From an uncultured Haemophilus sp. (GTDB lineage Bacteria > Pseudomonadota > Gammaproteobacteria > Enterobacterales > Pasteurellaceae), in the NCBI GenBank assembly GCA_905205995.1, contig CAJLFU010000047.1, forward strand, positions 1 through 14,669: a stretch of 14,669 bases of DNA. The letters run 5' to 3'. The stretch's first letter is position 1. Every line of letters begins with the position of its first letter. Positions 1-8,478 of this stretch are shown in pieces. The translations under genes were made by a program, and so were the position numbers. The notes beneath the pieces are model-generated. The model saw only the letters and a list, made by a program, of their open reading frames with translations, did no database searches and was not told the origin of the DNA.

Positions 1-55
1 ATAAGAGTAGGACATAATCTGCACCTCAAATTAGGTGTCCAGGTTTTGGGGTGCA
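1..55 (-). mobile_element. Terminal end of an IS3-family (IS150-like) insertion sequence, running off the left edge
   Basis: Read on the minus strand from base 55, the sequence begins TGCACCCCAAAACCTGGACA. This resembles the terminal inverted repeats of IS150-group IS3 elements (TG..CCCCAAAA...GGACACC). It is followed by GAGGTG as a ribosome binding site and an ATG at 15 that opens a frame reading Met-Ser-Tyr-Ser-Tyr before the window ends, as expected for the start of OrfA. Bases 20-30 and 45-55 can also pair as an 11-bp stem with one G-T pair. Only the end is visible, so the element cannot be named. An IS copy at the edge is also a typical place for a contig to break. Confidence 0.5.
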
Positions 56-77
56 AATCACTTTTATATTGGCTTGA

Positions 78-623
78 TTATGCAAATGCCTGTAATTCAG
101 GATTAATTGGGGTTTCTGCGATGTTGTTCACATAATTACATAATGTGGCGAGACTGACACCTAAAATCACATCGATAGCATTTTCTTGAGTATAACCTGC
201 ATCAAAGAACGCTTTAAGCTGTGCTTCGGTTAATTTTGCTTTTTGTAAAATAACAGCAAGGGTGAAACGCGCTAAAGTATCCAGTTTTTTATCACTTTCA
301 ATACGAGCAGTTGCACGAATTTGGTTTACAAGCTCTTCTTCAAGTTTTAACACTTTTAAAGCGATCTTCGTGTGGCCAGCTACACAGAAACCACAGCCAT
401 TGACTACCGCAGCAGTAATTTGCACCACTTCGCGTTCTGTTGCGTTTAGGCTATTACGACCATTAATGCCGCCCACTGTGCGATAAGTTTCAAGTGCAGT
501 AGGGGCATTCGCGAGAACACCAATTAAATTTGGAATAAAACCATTGGCATTTTGTACGGCTTTTAAGGCTTCTTGTGCCGCTTCGGGTGCAGATTCAATG
601 GTGTGAATTTTAAATTGAGACAT
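78..623 (-). CDS. Carboxymuconolactone decarboxylase / AhpD-like peroxidase-family protein
   Basis: The 181-residue protein belongs to the carboxymuconolactone decarboxylase superfamily, which includes the alkylhydroperoxidase AhpD. The signature Cys-Gly-Phe-Cys-Val-Ala-Gly-His is visible at residues 77-84, with acidic residues at 63 and 65. C77, C80 and H84 match the AhpD-type thiol peroxidase site (ExxxCxxCxxxH). The rest is all-helical and the length is normal for single-domain members. The start at 623 has a good upstream AGGAG. No signal peptide is seen, so the protein is cytosolic. H. influenzae has a close-looking protein (HI_1053, from memory). A role in peroxide detoxification is inferred from the family; the physiological substrate is unknown. 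The IS end lies only 22 bp past the stop codon, so any native terminator may have been displaced. Confidence 0.9.
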   Translation of the reverse strand: MSQFKIHTIESAPEAAQEALKAVQNANGFIPNLIGVLANAPTALETYRTVGGINGRNSLNATEREVVQITAAVVNGCGFCVAGHTKIALKVLKLEEELVNQIRATARIESDKKLDTLARFTLAVILQKAKLTEAQLKAFFDAGYTQENAIDVILGVSLATLCNYVNNIAETPINPELQAFA

Positions 624-679
624 AAACTACTCCTAAGGGATAAATCATAAATTTCCGCTTGATAATACCTTTCTAACTT

Positions 680-707
680 AAATAAGAAAAAGAAGAAAAG
701 CTTATTT
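680..707 (-). terminator. Weak hairpin downstream of the metallo-hydrolase gene
   Basis: AAATAAG at 680-686 and CTTATTT at 701-707 form a 7-bp AT-rich stem with a purine-rich loop, 20 bases past the stop of the minus-strand gene ending at 728. The stem is weak. It could equally be chance, or part of the promoter region of the gene starting at 623. Confidence 0.25.
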
Positions 708-727
708 CATATAGCCAAAAGTTATGA

Positions 728-1801
728 TTATTCTTGGGTAAACCAATCTTCTGTTTTGGTATTTACGTCAAATACTTGTCCTAACAATGGCGTAAGTGTA
801 TTCACTCCCAGTGTTCTTGCCATTGGTATGCTTTTAAGCACAGGCTCATTCCACGTATGCAAGGCAAGAGGATAAGCTCCCCAGTGAATGGGCATAAATC
901 TTGTTGGTTGTAGTTTTGCCGCGAGTTGTGCGGTTTGCTCAGGGAAAAGATGGTTATTGGGCCATCTTTCGTCATATTGTCCGTTCTCGATAAACGCAAT
1001 ATCAATTTTACCGACACGACTAGCAATTTCATCAAAATGTTTACCTTGGGCAGAATCACCATGGAAGTAAAAACGTTCTTCATTTTGACCGCGCTTATGC
1101 TCTATTAAAAAACCAGACCACAAAGCTTTGTTATGATCAAACAAACCACGGCTAGAATCATGTCTTGCAGGTAATGCAGTATATTTTACGCCATTTAGTT
1201 CAGTGCTTTGCCACCAGTCTAATTCAGTAATTCTAGTCGCATCTATTCCCCATTTTTGTAAAATTACGCCCATTCCTAAAGAAACCACAAAATGACTTTG
1301 CGTTTTCATTAATTTCTCGATGCTTTCTTGTTCTAAGTGATCGTAATGACTATGTGAAAGCAGCACGACATCTATAGGCGGTAATTCTTCAATTTCTGCC
1401 ACAGGTGGTTGAAAACGGTGCATCATTATTGGTACAGGGGAAGCACTATTTCCAAAAAGTGGATCGGTAATGATGGTTTGATTGCCAATGCGCATAAGTA
1501 GCGTCGAATGTCCAAACCACATAAATCGACTCTGTTCAGCTGGCGCTAATAACTCGGTCCAATTTGGTTTGACCGTTGGCAATGGTTTTTTCGGGTGAAA
1601 ATCTTTTTCATAAAATGTCATTTCCCAAAGCGCACTTGCAACATTGATTGGTGCGCGTTGAGGTTCTGCATTATAGAAAGTTTGTGTATCAGGATCATAA
1701 TGATCACTCTTCGGATATACCGGATAGGTTGGCGGATAAAACCAATAGGTAACAAATGCGGCAATTCCCGCAAGAGTAATGAGTTTCTTTGTATGTCTCA
1801 T
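728..1801 (-). CDS. Membrane-anchored metallo-beta-lactamase-fold hydrolase (UlaG/NAPE-PLD-like)
   Basis: The 357-residue protein has a basic N-terminus and one hydrophobic segment (about residues 6-22), suggesting an uncleaved signal anchor facing the periplasm. The catalytic domain has the metal-binding signature His-Ser-His-Tyr-Asp-His at 150-155. Further likely ligands are H214 (Ala-Arg-His-Asp), D249 (His-Gly-Asp-Ser) and H306 (Pro-Ile-His-Trp-Gly). This arrangement and the N-terminal Phe-Gly-His-Ser-Thr fit the L-ascorbate-6-phosphate lactonase (UlaG) and NAPE-hydrolysing phospholipase D branch. Similar proteins are often labelled RomA-like. A phospholipid or other phosphodiester substrate is possible but cannot be read from the sequence. 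The ribosome binding site is poor. It lies 37 bp from the next minus-strand gene upstream and could be co-transcribed with it. Confidence 0.85.
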   Translation of the reverse strand: MRHTKKLITLAGIAAFVTYWFYPPTYPVYPKSDHYDPDTQTFYNAEPQRAPINVASALWEMTFYEKDFHPKKPLPTVKPNWTELLAPAEQSRFMWFGHSTLLMRIGNQTIITDPLFGNSASPVPIMMHRFQPPVAEIEELPPIDVVLLSHSHYDHLEQESIEKLMKTQSHFVVSLGMGVILQKWGIDATRITELDWWQSTELNGVKYTALPARHDSSRGLFDHNKALWSGFLIEHKRGQNEERFYFHGDSAQGKHFDEIASRVGKIDIAFIENGQYDERWPNNHLFPEQTAQLAAKLQPTRFMPIHWGAYPLALHTWNEPVLKSIPMARTLGVNTLTPLLGQVFDVNTKTEDWFTQE

Positions 1802-1838
1802 ATTTAAAGGATATTTTCCAAATATAAATTTGGCAGCA

Positions 1839-2213
1839 TTATACCTTTAAATGTGTTTTTACTACAGTGAGTAATCTCTCCAACTCTTTTTTGCCTTTTT
1901 CGGAAAGGACTTTGTTGTCGCGCAACATTTGGGTGGCGCGTGCTTCAATAAAGCGGAGATAATCGCTGTTTTGGGTTTCTTGGAATTGCTTTTCGGCTAA
2001 CTGCATTTCGGTGAAGTCTTTATTGGTTTGAGCAATCAGCATTTTTTGTCCGATTAATACAATTAATGCGGCAATTAAAGCGATGACGGCACCGTAGCCA
2101 TTAGTGGGGTAATAAAGAATGCCCGCCAGAACAAAAAGTGCGGTCACTAAATTGGATGAATTTTTGATATAGCCTTCAGCCGGTGGTGGCTTGATGAGAT
2201 CTTTCAGGTTCAT
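1839..2213 (-). CDS. Small inner-membrane protein of unknown function
   Basis: I do not recognise a named family. The 124-residue protein has two hydrophobic segments (about 20-36 and 39-57) forming a membrane hairpin. A charged, mostly helical C-terminal tail (60-124) follows, rich in Lys, Glu and Gln, and could form a coiled coil. An exact Haemophilus uptake signal at 2136-2144 lies inside the first membrane segment, encoding Val-Thr-Ala-Leu-Phe-Val. The gene follows the manXYZ terminator and is probably transcribed separately or by read-through. No strong ribosome binding site precedes the ATG at 2213. The reading frame and codon use look genuine. Confidence 0.7.
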   Translation of the reverse strand: MNLKDLIKPPPAEGYIKNSSNLVTALFVLAGILYYPTNGYGAVIALIAALIVLIGQKMLIAQTNKDFTEMQLAEKQFQETQNSDYLRFIEARATQMLRDNKVLSEKGKKELERLLTVVKTHLKV

Positions 2214-2238
2214 AGGATTTATATGTCATGCTAAAAAT

Positions 2239-2270
2239 TTGCCTTCCCTCAAGTGAAAGAGGGAAGGCAA
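2239..2270 (-). terminator. Rho-independent terminator of manXYZ
   Basis: Perfect 12-bp arms TTGCCTTCCCTC (2239-2250) and GAGGGAAGGCAA (2259-2270) enclose an 8-base loop. On the minus strand the stem runs into AAATTTTTAG. It lies 12 bases after the manZ stop codon. Confidence 0.88.
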
Positions 2271-2282
2271 TATCATAATATA

Positions 2283-3116
2283 TTACGCTAACACACCAAA
2301 ATGATAGCCTAAAATACCCACGCCGAATAAGGCGAAGATGATGTACATGGCGTTAACTTTTTTACGTAATAAATACATACATAAGAAAGTTAAACCTAAT
2401 GCTGCAAGGCCTGGGAGGAGATCGTTTAACACACTTTGTACGGTGGTCACCACTTCTTCGCCCATTTGGTTTTTATAGCGGGAAAGTTCTAATGGAATAT
2501 TAATACTCGTCCATTTCGATACCAGTGACCCCATGACAAAGAGACCGAGGATAGACGCCCCCTGCGTTAATTTTTGTAAGCGACCGCCGCCCATATCGTT
2601 AACGATGGTGGTACCTTTTTCATAGCCATATTTAAAGCCATACCAACGGGTTAAACCGCGGCAAAGGTTGATACCGATGAAGAAAAGTAATGGCCCTAAA
2701 AGGCTACCGGTAAGGGCTAAGCCCGCACCAAGTGCGGCTAGTACAGGACGTAATGTTCCCCAGAAAATTGGGTCACCCACACCGGCTAATGGTCCCATTA
2801 AACCGACTTTCACCCCGCTGATTGCGGAATCATCAATATCGTTGCCATTCGCGCGTTCTTGTTCCATTGCGGCGGTAACACCGATGATAGATGATGCCAC
2901 CCAAGGCTGGGTGTTGAAGAATTCTAAGTGGCGTTTTAATGCGGCTGCTTGATCTTCTTTTTTGCTGTAAAGACGTTTAATGGCTGGGATCATCGATACA
3001 CAGAAACCCATTGCCTGCATACGTTCAAAGTTGAAGGAACCTAGCAAGAAAGTTGAACGCCAGTAAGTGCTACGAATATCGCCTTTTGTTAATGATTTTT
3101 TAGTTTGTTCAGTCAT
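2283..3116 (-). CDS. manZ: PTS mannose/fructose/sorbose family IID component
   Basis: IID is one of the two membrane subunits of mannose-family phosphotransferase systems. With IIC it forms the channel that moves hexose into the cell for phosphorylation by IIB. At 277 residues it matches the usual IID size. The family shows in the N-terminal region with Arg-Ser-Thr-Phe-Leu-Leu-Gly-Ser-Phe-Asn and Met-Gly-Phe, the conserved Gly-Pro-Leu-Ala-Gly-Val-Gly-Asp-Pro loop, and hydrophobic C-terminal segments. The start at 3116 is preferred over the in-frame ATG at 3146 because AAGGAAG lies just before it and the earlier start would overlap manY. It follows manY by 10 bp and closes the operon. Confidence 0.93.
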   Translation of the reverse strand: MTEQTKKSLTKGDIRSTYWRSTFLLGSFNFERMQAMGFCVSMIPAIKRLYSKKEDQAAALKRHLEFFNTQPWVASSIIGVTAAMEQERANGNDIDDSAISGVKVGLMGPLAGVGDPIFWGTLRPVLAALGAGLALTGSLLGPLLFFIGINLCRGLTRWYGFKYGYEKGTTIVNDMGGGRLQKLTQGASILGLFVMGSLVSKWTSINIPLELSRYKNQMGEEVVTTVQSVLNDLLPGLAALGLTFLCMYLLRKKVNAMYIIFALFGVGILGYHFGVLA

Positions 3117-3126
3117 AATTTCTTCC

Positions 3127-3924
3127 TTATAGTCCTTCAAGTTCATCGTCAGCTAATTCACGTTTTGCAACTGCTTGTGGGGCAGTAGATTGGTGGAAAC
3201 GTGGGTTTAATTGAATGTAAATCATCGCTAAGCATGTGCCTAAAATACCGAGACCTACAAGGTTGTAATTGGTGAAAGAGGCGATTACAAAGCCTAGGAA
3301 GAAGAATGGCATTAATGCGCCTGCACGCATCATATTGATTACCATTGCATAACCTACGACCACGATAAAGCCACCGGCAATTTGTAAACCGCGAGTGACC
3401 ACTTCTGGAATGGCGTTCAATGCTTCGGTTACCGTATCCGTACCTGCTACTAACGCAACGAAGAAAGTTGGAATCGCCACACGTAACGCTTGTAATGCAA
3501 GACCGCTAAAGTGACAGAATTCAATACCACGGAAGTTCGCTTTTGCAGCAAAATCATCGGCTTTGTGTTGAAGGAAGATGGTTAAAGTACGTACGAAGAT
3601 GGTTAATACTTGACCTGCCGCAGCCACTGGAATCGCAATCGCTAATGCGCTCCCTTTATCTTGACCTCCTTTGATGACGAGGATAGTCGCAATCACACTG
3701 GCTAATGCTGCATCTGGTGCCATTGCCGCACCCACGTTCATCCAGCCTAATGCCACTAATTCAAGGGTACCGCCGACAATAATACCGGTTTCTAAATCAC
3801 CTAATACTAAGCCGATTAGGGTACAAGCAACTAAAGGACGATGAGTTTGACGTTCGTCCAATACACTCCCCATACCGCAAATGGCGGCAACGAGTGTGAC
3901 TAAAATAATTTCCATTGTTGTCAT
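3127..3924 (-). CDS. manY: PTS mannose/fructose/sorbose family IIC component
   Basis: This 265-residue polytopic membrane protein is the IIC subunit, which makes the sugar translocation path with IID. Family hallmarks are visible: an N-terminal hydrophobic segment, Asp-Glu-Arg-Gln-Thr-His-Arg-Pro-Leu-Val, then Gly-Leu-Val-Leu-Gly-Asp-Leu-Glu-Thr-Gly, and Gly-Gly-Thr-Leu-Glu-Leu-Val-Ala-Leu-Gly-Trp-Met-Asn-Val-Gly-Ala. Size matches E. coli ManY. AGGA lies 9 bases before the ATG at 3924; a second ATG three codons on is an alternative start. It lies 18 bp after manX and 10 bp before manZ, so the three genes form one transcript. Confidence 0.94.
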   Translation of the reverse strand: MTTMEIILVTLVAAICGMGSVLDERQTHRPLVACTLIGLVLGDLETGIIVGGTLELVALGWMNVGAAMAPDAALASVIATILVIKGGQDKGSALAIAIPVAAAGQVLTIFVRTLTIFLQHKADDFAAKANFRGIEFCHFSGLALQALRVAIPTFFVALVAGTDTVTEALNAIPEVVTRGLQIAGGFIVVVGYAMVINMMRAGALMPFFFLGFVIASFTNYNLVGLGILGTCLAMIYIQLNPRFHQSTAPQAVAKRELADDELEGL

Positions 3925-3942
3925 AATGAATTGTCCTCGTAA

Positions 3943-4911
3943 TTAAAATTGAATCGCATCAAGCTCTTTGTGCGTGAGCATTGATTTCGGGCTGCTCGCT
4001 ACTTGTTGTAAGCTTAATTCCACGCCTTTATCTAAAAGCTGTTTAAATGCCGCCACATCAGTTGGGTTGACGGCAACTGCTTGGGAAAGCATTTTGTCGC
4101 CTTCACGGAACGTCATACCGCCCACGTTAACTTTATCAATTTTCACGCCACCCTCGATTAAGCGCACGATATCTGTTGGGTTGGTTACCAACCAAAGAAT
4201 GTTTTTGCCCGCATATTTCGGGTTGTGATACACCTTAATGGCTTTTTCCACTGGAATCACATAAGCTTTCAAATGTTCAGGCGCGATTTGGAGTAATAAA
4301 TCACGACGAAGCGCATCATTCGCCACATCATCATTTATCGCAAAAATCGCTTCACATTTCACCGCTTTTGCCCAAGAAGTTGCCACTTGACCGTGGATTA
4401 AACGGCTATCAATACGCAATAAGGAAATGTTCATATTGCCAGAAAGTGCGGTTGGATTTGGAGAGGTTTTTGGTGCTTCAGCGGGTTTAGCGGCTGGCGT
4501 TGGAGCAGGTTTGCTTTCTTTAGGTTGACGGAAGGATTTCACGGCAGCGACCCCGACTTCTTTCGCGGTTTCTACCAATTCATCTAAGCTAGCGCCATCT
4601 TTGGCATCAAGCACTTCTAGCAACATCGGTAGATTAATGCCGGTGACGATATCGGTATTATCCCTTTCACTGGCGACTCGGCTTGCCGCGTTATAGGGGC
4701 TACCACCAAATAAATCGACCAGAAAGAGCACTGGTTCATTTTCAGGCAGCGTGGCAATAATCGCATTGTATTTTTCGATTAAATGCTCACCGCCTTCCCC
4801 CGGTAAGAAAGTCACGACATGGCAGTTTTCATCTTCGCCATACACCATAGCGGCGGAATTGACGATTTCTTCAGAAAACTTACCGTGCGTTGCAACGATA
4901 ATGTGGGTCAT
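3943..4911 (-). CDS. manX: PTS mannose family fused IIAB component
   Basis: This 322-residue cytosolic protein passes phosphate from HPr to the incoming sugar. The IIA domain (1-128) has the phosphorylated His at residue 9 in Ala-Thr-His-Gly-Lys-Phe and the Leu-Phe-Gly-Gly-Ser-Pro-Tyr-Asn loop. An Ala/Pro/Lys-rich flexible linker covers about 129-158. The IIB domain follows, with its phosphorylated His at 173 in Arg-Ile-Asp-Ser-Arg-Leu-Ile-His-Gly-Gln-Val. Layout and length match E. coli ManX (323 aa). The start at 4911 is chosen because GGGAGGA precedes it; an upstream in-frame ATG at 4926 overlaps that ribosome binding site. A Haemophilus uptake signal (4444-4452) falls at the linker/IIB boundary. 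Likely sugars are glucose, mannose and amino sugars, inferred from the family. Confidence 0.95.
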   Translation of the reverse strand: MTHIIVATHGKFSEEIVNSAAMVYGEDENCHVVTFLPGEGGEHLIEKYNAIIATLPENEPVLFLVDLFGGSPYNAASRVASERDNTDIVTGINLPMLLEVLDAKDGASLDELVETAKEVGVAAVKSFRQPKESKPAPTPAAKPAEAPKTSPNPTALSGNMNISLLRIDSRLIHGQVATSWAKAVKCEAIFAINDDVANDALRRDLLLQIAPEHLKAYVIPVEKAIKVYHNPKYAGKNILWLVTNPTDIVRLIEGGVKIDKVNVGGMTFREGDKMLSQAVAVNPTDVAAFKQLLDKGVELSLQQVASSPKSMLTHKELDAIQF

Positions 4912-4995
4912 GGATATTCCTCCCATTGAGTTGATAAAATCAGTCTATTTTGCTTTCAATACGCATTGCGCAAACGATTGCTCCGAATGGAGCAT

Positions 4996-5023
4996 AGTGT
5001 ATGGATTTGAAGATTAGCGTCAA
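4996..5023 (-). promoter_or_regulatory. Candidate sigma-70 promoter of manXYZ
   Basis: On the minus strand, TTGACG (bases 5023-5018) is followed after 16 bases by TACACT (5001-4996). Transcription would start near 4987-4989, about 77 bases before the manX ATG. The match is moderate, but its distance to the candidate CRP site supports it. Confidence 0.45.
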
Positions 5024-5040
5024 ATAAAGAATAGTCAAAT

Positions 5041-5056
5041 AGTGATCAAGATCAAA
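5041..5056 (-). promoter_or_regulatory. Candidate CRP-cAMP binding site upstream of manXYZ
   Basis: The 16-mer AGTGA-TCAAGA-TCAAA has one mismatch in each half to TGTGA-N6-TCACA and keeps the inner GATC symmetry seen in strong CRP sites. Its centre is about 60 bp upstream of the predicted manXYZ start point, close to the -61.5 of class I CRP activation. Catabolite control of a mannose PTS is expected. The site could also serve the divergent gene at 5206, whose start is 149 bp away. Confidence 0.55.
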
Positions 5057-5205
5057 TAAACAGGTAAGATGACTTACAACTTTTGAGGTATTTGTGAATT
5101 AAGTATAAAGTGCGGTTGATTTTGGGACGATTTTGCCGAATAGAAAGCATTTCATGGCAAATTAGAAAAGGTTAAAATAAACCAAATTTTATGTTGGGAG
5201 TTTCG

Positions 5206-5682
5206 ATGTTTTTTGTTTATCTCATCGTCGCTTTAGCGGCAGGCGTAGCACTCGCGACGCAATCAGCGATTAATACGCAATTGGCGAAAGCCATGAGTGG
5301 CGAAGCGGTAATTGCTACCTTTATATCTTTTGCGGTAGGCACCATTTTTCTCTTTTTTATCGCATTGGCTAAAACTGATTTATGGGGCAATCTATCCACG
5401 CTCCCATCACAACCTTGGTGGAAATTAATTGGTGGGGTACTTGGAGCTGTTGTCGTGTTCACAACCGTTCTACTTGCGCCTAAATTAGGGATTACCGCGA
5501 TGTTATTTTTTATCATCGTCGGACAATTAATTATGGCAACAACCATCGATCATTTTGGTCTTATCGGTATGCCGATCCGAGAAGTAAATATCACAAAATT
5601 CATCGGATTAATTATTGTCGCCTTTGGATTGGTATTTTATTTCTTTGGAGATAAGTTGGTTGAGCTATTTGGGGCAAGATAG
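5206..5682 (+). CDS. YdcZ/DUF606-type small DMT-superfamily membrane protein
   Basis: The 158-residue protein is almost entirely hydrophobic, with five predicted membrane segments (about 1-19, 34-54, 70-90, 92-112 and 128-150). It has the DUF606 (YdcZ) pattern of a half-size drug/metabolite transporter: Ala-Gly-Val-Ala-Leu-Ala-Thr-Gln-Ser-Ala-Ile-Asn near the first helix, and Trp-Trp-Lys-Leu-Ile-Gly-Gly-Val-Leu-Gly-Ala before the third. Such proteins probably dimerise to form a carrier; the substrate is unknown. The ATG at 5206 is preferred to the one at 5191 because GGGAG lies 5 bases before it. The gene ends 48 bp before ydbH, so the two may share a transcript, and it diverges from manXYZ. 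Confidence 0.85.
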   Translation: MFFVYLIVALAAGVALATQSAINTQLAKAMSGEAVIATFISFAVGTIFLFFIALAKTDLWGNLSTLPSQPWWKLIGGVLGAVVVFTTVLLAPKLGITAMLFFIIVGQLIMATTIDHFGLIGMPIREVNITKFIGLIIVAFGLVFYFFGDKLVELFGAR

Positions 5683-5730
5683 GATAGAATACGCCTCTAT
5701 TTATTGATTAATCGCGTAATTGGGGAAACT

Positions 5731-8478
5731 ATGCGAAAGCGTTGCCTGTGGGTGTTGATTATTTTGTTGCTATTGATCGTAATAAGCATTGGCTTATTAC
5801 GCGTTTTTGCGACCCCGAAACGTGTAGCGCAACTTACCAATCATTTTTTAGCACCGCATTATCACATTGAATTAGCTGATGACTGGCAATGGGAAACCAC
5901 AGGTTTAACACTGCCAGAGCTAAAAGTGAAAACTGACCAATGTACGCTAGTGAACCTGAATAATACTCAGGTGACTTGGTGGAATACGCATAGTCTTGAT
6001 GTTGAAAAGGCTAGCTTGAATTATGATTGTTTAACCCATTTACCCAGTGATAATGCTGAAAAAACACCGCCAAATTTGACCGCACTTTGGGCAGCATTGC
6101 CTATTTCTCATGTTAACGTTAAACACTTTCAATTAACGAATGCCGAATCCTTGACACAAGGGGCTTTAAAACCTTTCTTATCGGCTGATTGGGCGTTAGA
6201 CGCAAACTATAACGGCAACCAATTAGCACTCGAAGCTCAAGCCAATAATGACGGGTTTGAGCTTCATCATCAATCGACTGTCACGCCACAAGATGGTATT
6301 TTCCAATGGGCGGGCAGTACCGACATTAAACAAGCGGAAGATAAAACCTACGATCTTCATTTCTCTGCGAATTTTGCTCCTGATCTTTCTCAGCTTCCTC
6401 AACAAGGCAATGTCTTACTCAACTGGAATAACCCAGAACTAGCCGTCACAAAAGGCGAGGCAAAAGTGTCTTGGCAAGGCGCAGATGGCCAGTTGAATGC
6501 TCAAGATTTAACGGCAAATTCTCCATTATTAGATGTGCCTTTTGTGTTCACCAAAGACGGTTTGGATATTTCATGGGGGAAATTTTATTGGACCTTCGAC
6601 AGCTATCAACCGATTAAAGGCTTCCTTGGGTTATCTATTCACCGTGCTGCTGAAGGCTTATTGCCATTAAGCATTGATATGAACGTGATCTTGCAAACCT
6701 TTGGTGAAATGGGCAAAGGGGAGATTGTGATTTCAGGCAAAAATGGCGAAATCGGCGGGGGCGATGACAATAACGAATTGGATTTTGAGCTGAAAACACG
6801 CGGGGATTTACGTTATAACGCTACCGTGGCACAAACCAATTTAACCTATCATCTCGGCGGGCTCTTCACACATCCAGTGGTGTATTTTTACCCGGGTTCC
6901 GTCTTTAAAATGGATACCGTTCAGCCAGATACCAAGTTGCACGTTCGTTTACCGTTAGATGACATTATTATTGGTCGTTATGGTTTGGAAGGTCGTTTGC
7001 TCGCAACATTAACGGGCACGACACCACAGTTTGAAAATCTCGATTTAAAATTAGACGGAAACGCCCATGAGTTTATTGCCGGTATTAAAACCGTGTTTGA
7101 TTTGCGGGATGAAGAACATAAGTTGCAGTCTGTGGAAAAACAAGCGACAAACCGTTGGGATTGGACAATCAATGGCAGTGCAAACTGGAAATCCTTAAAT
7201 ACACCAGTCAAGATGGAAGGAAAAGGCTTTTGGGAAGCCGATCATATTGAATTAAATCAACTTTCGGCTCATTCTAAAGAAGTCAAAATGAAAGAGGTAA
7301 AAATGGCGCCACTTTCATTGGAGCTTAAAGATCGACTCCGCTGGGATTATGAAGAAGAGCATATTCGAGGTTTGTTGCAAGCGAAAACAGATTGGATTGA
7401 ACTGGCTTATGGCGGTCGTTTTGTTTCGCCTGTTTTCGGTTTAGGTATTGATGGTAAGAGTATCAGTAACTTCAATTTCGCAGGTGATTTAAAGGCTGGT
7501 TCGCTTGGGCCTTTAGATGTCTTGGGTGTATATCAAAATAGTGCACTTTCAGGTGAAATTAGCTGGAAAGAACAATCCGCAAAAGTGTTCCAATCACTCT
7601 TCCCACAAAAATGGAACTGGTTAATTCATGAGGGCAGCATTAAAGGACAAAGTGAATTCGCAATCAATAGCAATGGCGTGAAGATGAAGGGGGAGCTGAA
7701 TCTTAAAAATGGCAAAATCACTATGCCAGATGGTGAGATTTATGGCTTGAACATTCGCTTCCCAATGAATTATGAAAACTCGGCATTGCAAGTGGCTTCG
7801 GGTAAACCAATCCATATTTCGACTCAAAATATTCGCTATGGCGCGCTTTCCGTCGCAAATGGAGAATTGGATTTGTTTGGGCATTATCCGAATACCATGA
7901 AAAATCCGCTTACTTTGAGAAATGTGAAACTTTCCTTATTTGATGGTGTATTGACGGTGCCTCAGCTCAGTTTTCCACAAAGTAAAATGGCGACACTTTC
8001 TTTTACTAATATTGATTTAGCCCAAGTGTTAGCCTTGGCACAATATAACCAAGTAACCTTAACCGGCCGCGCCAATGCGACCCTGCCATTTTGGCTTGGA
8101 CATAAGGAATGTTTGATTTGTAATGGTACATTGGAACAAGTGGGAAATGTGTCCATCAAATTAACCGATGAAATGGTGAAAGGGTTGAAAAAAGGTGGTT
8201 GGACAGAAAACATCTTGGTGGATTTATTAAAAGAAATGGAACTGCAAAATTCCCATGCGGCGGTGACGCTCGATCCTAAAGGGCAGATGAGGTTGCGTGC
8301 GAGTATCAGCGGGTTTAATCCAACCAAGCGAACCAATAATCCGATAACGTTAAATTATACGCACCAAGAAAATATGTTTGAATTGTGGAATATGATTGAC
8401 TATGGCTCGCAATTTGAACAAAATCTGCAATATAAACTTTATAAGCAATTAGACAAGACAAATGATAAAACACCTTAA
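5731..8478 (+). CDS. ydbH: YdbH-family AsmA-like envelope protein (intermembrane phospholipid transport)
   Basis: The 915-residue protein has one N-terminal membrane anchor (about residues 6-24) and a long periplasmic region of repeated beta-strand segments, as in AsmA-like bridge proteins. Its length is close to E. coli YdbH (879 aa). The C-terminal part carries the YdbH-type region once named 'dicarboxylate transport'. In E. coli, YdbH, TamB and YhdP redundantly move phospholipids between inner and outer membrane, and YdbH works with the lipoprotein YnbE, which follows here. The ATG at 5731 is preferred to an in-frame TTG at 5704 because GGGGA lies just before it. Its 3' end overlaps ynbE by 17 bases. 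An inverted uptake signal lies at 6079-6087. Confidence 0.9.
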   Translation: MRKRCLWVLIILLLLIVISIGLLRVFATPKRVAQLTNHFLAPHYHIELADDWQWETTGLTLPELKVKTDQCTLVNLNNTQVTWWNTHSLDVEKASLNYDCLTHLPSDNAEKTPPNLTALWAALPISHVNVKHFQLTNAESLTQGALKPFLSADWALDANYNGNQLALEAQANNDGFELHHQSTVTPQDGIFQWAGSTDIKQAEDKTYDLHFSANFAPDLSQLPQQGNVLLNWNNPELAVTKGEAKVSWQGADGQLNAQDLTANSPLLDVPFVFTKDGLDISWGKFYWTFDSYQPIKGFLGLSIHRAAEGLLPLSIDMNVILQTFGEMGKGEIVISGKNGEIGGGDDNNELDFELKTRGDLRYNATVAQTNLTYHLGGLFTHPVVYFYPGSVFKMDTVQPDTKLHVRLPLDDIIIGRYGLEGRLLATLTGTTPQFENLDLKLDGNAHEFIAGIKTVFDLRDEEHKLQSVEKQATNRWDWTINGSANWKSLNTPVKMEGKGFWEADHIELNQLSAHSKEVKMKEVKMAPLSLELKDRLRWDYEEEHIRGLLQAKTDWIELAYGGRFVSPVFGLGIDGKSISNFNFAGDLKAGSLGPLDVLGVYQNSALSGEISWKEQSAKVFQSLFPQKWNWLIHEGSIKGQSEFAINSNGVKMKGELNLKNGKITMPDGEIYGLNIRFPMNYENSALQVASGKPIHISTQNIRYGALSVANGELDLFGHYPNTMKNPLTLRNVKLSLFDGVLTVPQLSFPQSKMATLSFTNIDLAQVLALAQYNQVTLTGRANATLPFWLGHKECLICNGTLEQVGNVSIKLTDEMVKGLKKGGWTENILVDLLKEMELQNSHAAVTLDPKGQMRLRASISGFNPTKRTNNPITLNYTHQENMFELWNMIDYGSQFEQNLQYKLYKQLDKTNDKTP

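Noticed and set aside
7962..8336. Long open frame on the minus strand inside ydbH
   Set aside because: It is an antisense shadow of a conserved coding region, without a ribosome binding site or recognisable protein features.
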